Assembly (NCBI RefSeq): GCF_963678635.1
Contig: NC_087067.1
Span: forward strand, 16,871,639-16,935,638
Reading direction: 5' to 3'
DNA length: 64,000 nucleotides
DNA from: Symsagittifera roscoffensis
Taxonomy: Eukaryota > Xenacoelomorpha > Acoela > Convolutidae
The position numbers and the translations under genes are program-made. The notes under the pieces were generated by a model, which was not told where the DNA came from, made no database searches, and saw only the letters and a list, made by a program, of their open reading frames with translations. This document shows, in pieces, positions 60,001 to 64,000 of this stretch (position 1 is the first letter of the stretch; the number at the start of each line of letters is the position of its first letter).

Positions 60001-60294
60001 TTTCGTGGAAAGCAAACGCAGCCGCACGTCTTACCCTTTCGGCCACAGCCGCTCACAGCTGTTAACCGTTCTCACCTTAGATGGACACCTCCCGGATCTG
60101 TTAAGTAGAGTGTACAACTGTTGTTTCGAGTTGATCCTTTCATTTGTGGACTTGAACATGGACATGTATGTAGTGCGGCACTCCTCGTAGAATGCACTCT
60201 CGGCGCTACTTTTGGTTCCCAGTGCAGATGCAGTGCTGTCCAGAGAACGAACAGAAGATTGACTGGACCGTCTTTCTCTCTTGTAGGATGACAT
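47852..60294 (-). CDS. EFCAB7: EF-hand calcium-binding domain-containing protein 7, seven exons, 573 aa
   Basis: In vertebrates EFCAB7, with IQCE, anchors the EVC-EVC2 complex at the base of the primary cilium and promotes Hedgehog signalling. Exons from 5' to 3' are 60,294-60,076, 56,467-56,241, 55,896-55,344, 49,677-49,501, 49,222-49,027, 48,512-48,326 and 48,014-47,852. They sum to 1,722 bp and all phases join in frame. The family was identified from the N-terminal F-Y-x-x-C-R-x-x-Y block, the K-Y-W-P segment before the first EF-hand pair, a central beta-rich region, a late EF-hand, the G-F-x-D-M-N-x-M-E block and the C-terminal beta region, all in the family's order. The human protein is about 629 aa. 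The loop at residues 116-127 (DPNNSGSLSRET) lacks the acidic twelfth residue. The loop at 359-370 (DVDGDGAISRSE) is canonical. Introns 1 (3.6 kb) and 3 (5.7 kb) hold repeats and a LINE. No search was run; exon structure is by inspection. Confidence 0.88.
48326..48512 (-). CDS. EFCAB7: EFCAB7 exon 6
   Basis: The acceptor ATTTTATCAG supplies two bases, then V-Q-A-K-N-I-S-F-K. The exon ends N-S-G-K-S-S plus two bases of an Arg codon at a GTGATG donor. Confidence 0.85.
49027..49222 (-). CDS. EFCAB7: EFCAB7 exon 5
   Basis: The acceptor TGTGTTTAG precedes E-M-W-E-T-V-D-D. The exon holds the family block G-F-K-D-M-N-K-M-E and the later L-W-N-S-F-x-K-M-G-F-N-x-A-L. Donor GTTAGT was chosen over an upstream GTCAGT because only it joins exon 6 in frame. 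Confidence 0.88.
49501..49677 (-). CDS. EFCAB7: EFCAB7 exon 4 (residues 334-392, canonical EF-hand)
   Basis: The acceptor TCCTTTTAG precedes K-D-D-D-S-S-P-G. The EF loop at residues 359-370 has D, D, D, G and E at the proper positions. The donor is GTAAGT after W-Q-V-V-S. Confidence 0.9.
49924..50005. repeat. 21-bp GC-rich minisatellite in EFCAB7 intron 3
   Basis: GGGCAGCGCGTCGCTTATTTT recurs at 49,931, 49,952 and 49,973, with a partial copy at 49,994. Confidence 0.95.
50006..51550. other. EFCAB7 intron 3, non-element part
   Basis: A C-rich tract (six C, T, thirteen C) lies at 50,135-50,154. A possible eroded copy of the 'GTCGAATCCC' family lies at about 50,640-50,790. No gene was seen. Confidence 0.5.
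51560..53030 (-). pseudogene. LINE reverse transcriptase relic
   Basis: Fragments include F-D-I-I-S-N-V-I-V, V-P-H-G-S-V-L-G-P-L-L-F and the catalytic L-F-A-D-D-T-N at about 52,150-52,120, then a thumb segment with K-Y-F-G-A-H-V. Frames change at least three times. Confidence 0.9.
53320..54130 (-). pseudogene. LINE APE-type endonuclease relic
   Basis: Motifs in order are L-L-C-L-S-E-T-W-R (catalytic Glu), G-G-G-I-L-V, A-D-F-N-I-D (usually G-D-F-N) and S-F-S-D-H-S-P-I. Stops and a frameshift separate 54,056-53,871 from 53,736-53,326. Confidence 0.85.
54160..55101 (-). pseudogene. LINE ORF1 relic (RNA-binding chaperone-like)
   Basis: It starts M-A-N-S-N-T-E-T-F-D-S. After shifts it reaches a helical stretch, then R-R-D-N-I-R-I-S-G-L and a basic block N-R-R-I-A-K-L-K-N-K-K-K-L, followed by L-P-R-L-K-F-M and E-G-T-I-F-V-Q-W. 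These are typical of CR1/Jockey-group ORF1 C-termini. The longest open piece is 54,660-54,184. Confidence 0.7.
55344..55896 (-). CDS. EFCAB7: EFCAB7 exon 3 (residues 149-333, EF-hand remnant and central domain)
   Basis: The acceptor TTTGTTTCAG supplies one base to complete Arg149. A degenerate second loop (P-D-D-S-Y-D-Y-T-K) is followed by a basic linker and a beta-rich block with V-Y-L-S-A-E-P, L-P-P-G-S-Y-S-V-I-P and R-F-L-R-R-K. The exon ends F-I-Q at a GTAGGT donor. Confidence 0.87.
56241..56467 (-). CDS. EFCAB7: EFCAB7 exon 2 (residues 74-149, first EF-hand region)
   Basis: The acceptor TTTTTTTTAG precedes R-S-M-S-K-Y-W-P. The EF loop starts at D116. The exon ends E-L-F plus two bases of an Arg codon at a GTACGC donor. 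Confidence 0.88.
57040..58560 (+). repeat. Dispersed repeat family C, copy 2, in EFCAB7 intron 1
   Basis: It opens with ACAAACCCCAGG..GATGCGGGATGAAATGAG and then repeats blocks such as GACGTAGCCGCTGATGCAGG (58,092), ATGGCCGCATAGGC (58,263) and GCGTAGCCGCTGAAGCAGG (58,440), a spacing of about 175 bp. The layout is the same as at 13,035-14,300. Confidence 0.75.
58561..59499. other. EFCAB7 intron 1, no feature seen
   Basis: AT-rich sequence with A runs. Nothing was recognised. Confidence 0.55.
59500..60000 (-). repeat. Dispersed repeat family E, copy 3 (inverted)
   Basis: The reverse complement matches 45,920-46,520 from GATACTTGCACAGTAGCC to TTCCGAGCGAAAGAGCAGGC. Its edge lies about 75 bp from the EFCAB7 exon 1 donor. 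Confidence 0.8.
60076..60294 (-). CDS. EFCAB7: EFCAB7 exon 1 (start exon, residues 1-73)
   Basis: It begins ATG TCA TCC with a Ser/Arg-rich leader of about 30 residues, then A-F-Y-E-E-C-R-T-T-Y-M-S-M-F-K-S. It ends C-P-S-K at a GTGAGA donor, phase 0. The start is the first ATG after an acceptor-like TTTCAG at 60,342-60,346. Confidence 0.85.
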
Positions 60295-61005
60295 AATTCA
60301 ACAATGTGATCACACGTCACTGGAACTAATTAGCATGTAATCTGAAAGTTATCAGCATGATCAAATTTTGTTAGTTTGTTTTCTGGTCAAAGACAGGAAG
60401 ATTAAACACAATTTTTTTATACGGAAAAGTGAAGTTTCTGGTGTTGCAATCAAAAAAGGTAACAAGAACTGATCATCACGACAGCAGAGAGCGAAAAACA
60501 CGTGTTGCAAGCTGCAATGAACCATTCTGAAAATCGCAACTGAGTCATTATTTTTTTTAGCCTCTATCAAATAGGAAGAAAATATCAGTTTTAGTTTTTA
60601 CAAGCGAATAAGAGTGGCGGGAAAAACCTAAGCTTGTGCAGCAACCGGCTTTTCTTATTTAAACGATTTTTGCTATTTTGAAACGAATTTCGATCAGTCA
60701 ATTATAGTACGGTTATTTTTCGTCCGAATAATGAAGCCGATGGGACTACAAGTCCAATCTTAAGAACTTGAAGTCGGAATTTAAAATGAAAGTGTATGAA
60801 AGAACTGTCAAAACATGACTTTATTCCAATTTTTTGCAGCAGTTGCTTGAATTCATTTCCTTCCAAAACTTTTTCCCAATAAGAGTAAAAAAAAGACCAA
60901 GCACTTTGATTGTTTTGCATTTTCATATACAAAAAAAAAGAGAAAAAACTTACCAAGATGAAGAATAACTAGTGAGCGTATGTAAATTACTCATCTCTAA
61001 CTGAC

Positions 61006-61011
61006 TTTATT
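61006..61011 (-). terminator. NME5 polyadenylation signal
   Basis: AATAAA on the minus strand about 117 nt after the NME5 stop codon. Confidence 0.6.
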
Positions 61012-61127
61012 CTATAAAAACGTAGTGAGCCGTTTCTAATTGATTTTACATGAATGTAACATGCAATGATTATGTACAATAATTCATCAGTTCTGTGGAA
61101 CGAAGGAGGTGGAATTTGGCGAGGCAT

Positions 61128-61247
61128 CTACACCTTGGGAGTAAGTGGTTCATCGACATTGGGTTTATTTGGGTTGTTCCCTAGCAACCAGTCGGCAAGC
61201 CATGTGATCGGGTCCTCTGGTTTGTTTTTGCACAGCTCCGTCAAGCC
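61128..61247 (-). CDS. NME5: NME5 exon 2 (DPY-30 motif and C-terminus)
   Basis: The 120-bp exon gives G-L-T-E-L-C-K to L-T-P-K-V and a TAG stop. The amphipathic W-L-A-D-W-L-L helix is the DPY-30 dimer/docking motif of NME5. Confidence 0.95.
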   Translation of the reverse strand, partial: GLTELCKNKPEDPITWLADWLLGNNPNKPNVDEPLTPKV

Positions 61248-62182
61248 CTAAAACACATTTTTTGGGTAAGTCTGACTTGTTGGGAGAATAGTTTGTTCTA
61301 ATCTTCCAAAGTAAACATTTTTCACTTTAAACAATGGGCCCTATAACGCGGTTCGGTGTTAAAGCGTTTTCGTCAGACTTATGAGCTCATCGCTAAGTGA
61401 AAAAAAACCAGACTTCGAACGAGCTAGGAAAAAGAATCGGATTATCCAAAAAAATATATATGAATGTAGCATCAACCTAATCAAAGGTTAAACAATATGT
61501 AGCAGCAATATTTTACGGTTTTTAAGACACCTTGTTAAAATATGTTTTGAGAATTCATCAAATTTTGAATAGAAGATATGCGGAAATCTACTTCATGACT
61601 TTCGCTTATGTGATGACATTTCAAAAATTTTACACGATGATGAATAAGAAGCAAGCATACCTTCAGCAAGACGGGATTGACATTCCTGCTGAGGTAGTCT
61701 TTTGCAAACTGGCCGGCGGGAATAGGTTCGATTGTTGCCTCTGGGAACATAAACCTAATTTCCCTCTCAGCGGAAGTAAAAGTATCGCTTCCATGAACCG
61801 CGTTCCTAGTATCGTCCGTCCCGTAGAGAGCTCGAATGCAGTCGGGTTGTACATCCTTTGCAGTCTTCGGTTTGGTGGGACCAATTAGCTTCCGCCAGTG
61901 CTGGATTGCATGCTCCCGTCCCAAAGAGTAGACAACGATGGGACCGCTTGACATGAATGCGACCAGACTTGGGAAAAACATTTTGCCGTAGTGTTCTGCA
62001 TAGAAATCACTAGCCTGTTCTGGTGTCAAGTGAACTCGTCTTTTCTGCAGCAGAGTGAAACCAGATCTGAGAATAATCTCCTCAATTTCATTGGCTCTTG
62101 AAACAGCGTCTGGTTTGATGATTGCAAGTGTCCTTTCCACAAAAATTTGCGGTTTTTCGACAATAACTTTTCCGTCTTCCAT
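61128..62182 (-). CDS. NME5: NME5, radial-spoke nucleoside diphosphate kinase-like protein, two exons, 213 aa
   Basis: NME5 belongs to the group II NDP kinases of motile cilia and flagella, related to radial spoke protein 23. It has an NDPK domain joined to a DPY-30 docking motif. Exon 1 (62,182-61,661, 174 codons) ends P-V-L-L-K at a GTATGC donor. Exon 2 (61,247-61,128, 39 codons and TAG) follows a TGTGTTTTAG acceptor. The joint is phase 0. The NDPK domain spans about residues 16-150, with I-I-K-P-D near 21-25 and the active-site histidine at 130 in N-A-V-H-G-S-D. The DPY-30 part is in exon 2 (G-L-T-E-L-C-K-N-K-P, W-L-A-D-W-L-L). The human protein is about 212 aa. The histidine is kept, but enzyme activity is not established for this subgroup. 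The next gene downstream on the same strand is EFCAB7. Confidence 0.95.
61661..62182 (-). CDS. NME5: NME5 exon 1 (NDPK domain)
   Basis: The first ATG stands 5 nt after a TTTTTTTAAG acceptor-like site (62,188-62,189). Open reading continues 126 bp past the donor, but the splice at 61,660 restores the family's C-terminus. Confidence 0.95.
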
Positions 62183-62189
62183 ATTTTCT

Positions 62190-63745
62190 TAAAAAAATTA
62201 ATTTCAGCGTTTCCTGATTTTTTCGTTTTTTTTTCTTTTAAAATGAGCAAATAGTAAAAAGCATATTGTTCTATCTGCTGAAACAGTTGAAAGTGATTTT
62301 GCCGATGGAAAATTTTTCACGCATTGATTTTTTTTGTTTTAGCAATTTTGCATGTTCCTAAAATGTGATAGGCGTGCCTTACTACGAGCGCAAAGATTGG
62401 ACACAGAGGCGAAGTGTGAGCTTTAAATCAATTGCGATACACAAAAAGGAAAAAATTGAAATGTTATATACTAATTAGAGAGCCGAAAACCTGCAATTAA
62501 AACAGCAATTTTCCCTAAACTATCCACTAAGACAAAGAGCCAATGTTTTGAGCACAATATAAGTAAGTAAACTCGCTTGAGCCCCAAAAAATCAAAAACT
62601 AGTTGGTAATACTGTTGACAACTTTTTCCTCAAAAATTCTCGTTCTAAATACTGTTTTGATGATTAGACTTTTATACAGTAACTGAACTGTTTCTCCTTC
62701 TTCATTGACATGTAGTTAGTTTGATTATTTCAATAAGGTAAAGCAAGCTGAGTTAATTAGTTAAGGAAAAACATTTAAGATAGAGAATGTGGACATCACT
62801 TTTTCCCCATTATTGAATGTGATTGGAATGTTCTGTGCTACTGATGCTGCATTACATCGCAATCTAAATATGAAATTATATGTGGCCCGGAGATAGGTAG
62901 AAAAAAATAGAAAAAATGAGAAAAACAAAATGCGCTAAAATTACATGAAGGTAAATTTTTTTAAAACCACAAAAAGCTGCATTAAAAGGGCTAGGGTTTC
63001 GAAAAAATAGGCCACCTTGAAAGTTCTTACAAAAAATGTTAAAATTATTCAAAAGAAAACTATCATACCTTAGAACAACTAAAGGTAAAAAAATAGGATG
63101 TGTTCAACTGTATCGAATAATTTCAATTATCTTCAAATTCGAAGTGTAATTTTTAATAATTGACATGCTTATTTTTCTCTGACAGGTTTATTCGATTTAT
63201 TGAAACGAAATAATACCAAAATAATACTCAAATTATGACCAAAAATAAAAAAAAAACTACGCGCGATATAGTTGATGTTTTTGCCTTCTGATTGCTACGT
63301 TTTGAAAGAGAAAAATATACTTCTTTTTTCAAGTAGATCCCTTGTGAAGGCTTTTTTTGCACCCCAAGTGTGAAACCACGTCATGAGGCGACAACAACTG
63401 ACGGAATCTTAGCTACCAATTACTCATGAAGTGCTGATTGAAACGAAGACGAAATTCAGAAATGCGCTAACAGCAAACAAATCGACGTAAGAAACAGAAC
63501 AAATCCAAATAATCAAAATCATCCCCCCATTCTCGAGAGAAGTTATCATTCAGCTGAAATTCTGGTGCAGGCATATCGAAGTTGTGCTTCCGATATACTG
63601 AAACAATTCACCACAACAATGCAACAGAAGATGACAATCTCAAAAACAATAGCTGTGACAAAAGATGACCGCAAACTTCAAACATTGACAATTATTGCTC
63701 CCCCGAAGCAGAGCAATTTATAACCAGCATGAAAAGCGAAGGAAT
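62190..63745. other. Region upstream of NME5, no gene seen
   Basis: AT-rich sequence. A TATCGCGC-like word (ACTACGCGCGATATAGTTG) occurs at 63,257-63,275. No promoter element can be assigned. Confidence 0.5.
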
Positions 63746-63749
63746 CATT

Positions 63750-64000
63750 CTACTTTTTTACCGCTGATTGCCTATCATATCTGAACATCGCATGCGTTCT
63801 AGGGTGGAGATTCCATAAATTGTCACTATCTTCTTTTTTAAGCCACGTTTCGGAAATTCCTATAAATGTATTTTCGCCCATATCATCAAGAAATTTTTTC
63901 AATTGCATCCGTTTTCTAATAATACTTTGAAAATTCAAATGAACAAATTTAAGATTTGCACAATTTTTTGAGCAGATGCCGTAGACTGTGTGCCAGTCGG
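63750..64000 (-). mobile_element. LINE endonuclease fragment at the window edge
   Basis: The minus strand reads H-L-N-F-Q-S-I, then F-I-G-I-S-E-T-W-L with the catalytic Glu, which is the N-terminal part of an APE-type LINE endonuclease. It differs in wording from the LINE in EFCAB7. It ends at Y-D-R-Q-S-A-V-K-K then TAA, so only the first part of the domain is present. Confidence 0.75.

Noticed and set aside
61532-61888. 118-codon plus-strand frame
   Set aside because: Antisense shadow of NME5 exon 1 and its intron.

Overview
This is AT-rich nuclear DNA from an animal, probably an invertebrate. The evidence is genes split by short GT..AG introns, two recognisable cilium-associated animal genes, a Ty3/gypsy relic, relics of CR1/Jockey-type LINEs, and very large satellite arrays. 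The sequence alone does not fix a phylum. Most of the window is repeat; true coding sequence totals under 3 kb.

Genes. The right end carries two genes on the minus strand. NME5 (two exons, 62,182 to 61,128, 213 aa) is a radial-spoke nucleoside diphosphate kinase-like protein with a C-terminal DPY-30 motif. EFCAB7 (seven exons, 60,294 to 47,852, 573 aa) is the EF-hand protein that in vertebrates holds the EVC-EVC2 complex at the cilium base for Hedgehog signalling. All exon phases join without a break. The genes are head-to-tail with 833 bp between NME5 stop and EFCAB7 start, and each has a splice-acceptor-like site just before its ATG. Further left, two minus-strand exons (4,747-4,944 and 29,329-29,601) have strong coding character, good splice sites and matching phases. 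They may belong to one gene of unknown identity whose introns hold the satellites. A decayed coding stretch lies at 15,897-16,298 (minus).

Mobile elements. 1-3,660 is a dead Ty3/gypsy gag-pol. EFCAB7 intron 3 holds a dead 3.6-kb CR1/Jockey-type LINE (minus). Another LINE begins at the right edge (63,750-64,000). A short interspersed family with the ends GGCGGATC..GATCCGCC recurs at least seven times, and a 300-bp MITE with GGCGAC-rich inverted ends sits at 41.5 kb.

Satellites. 17,445-25,022 is a 151-bp satellite (about 47 monomers) with higher-order blocks, interrupted by a 440-bp copy of its own left flank. 32,455-40,695 is a tandem array of a roughly 1,580-bp unit. Both arrays share sequence blocks with a decayed family scattered at 7-9, 12.8, 15.2, 25.1 and 27.9 kb. 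The window therefore seems to show one repeat family amplified at two different unit sizes. Three other dispersed families (copies at 13/57 kb, 15/27.7 kb and 29/46/59.7 kb) and a 230-bp-arm inverted repeat at 26.8-27.7 kb complete the layout. No tRNA, rRNA or CRISPR was seen.
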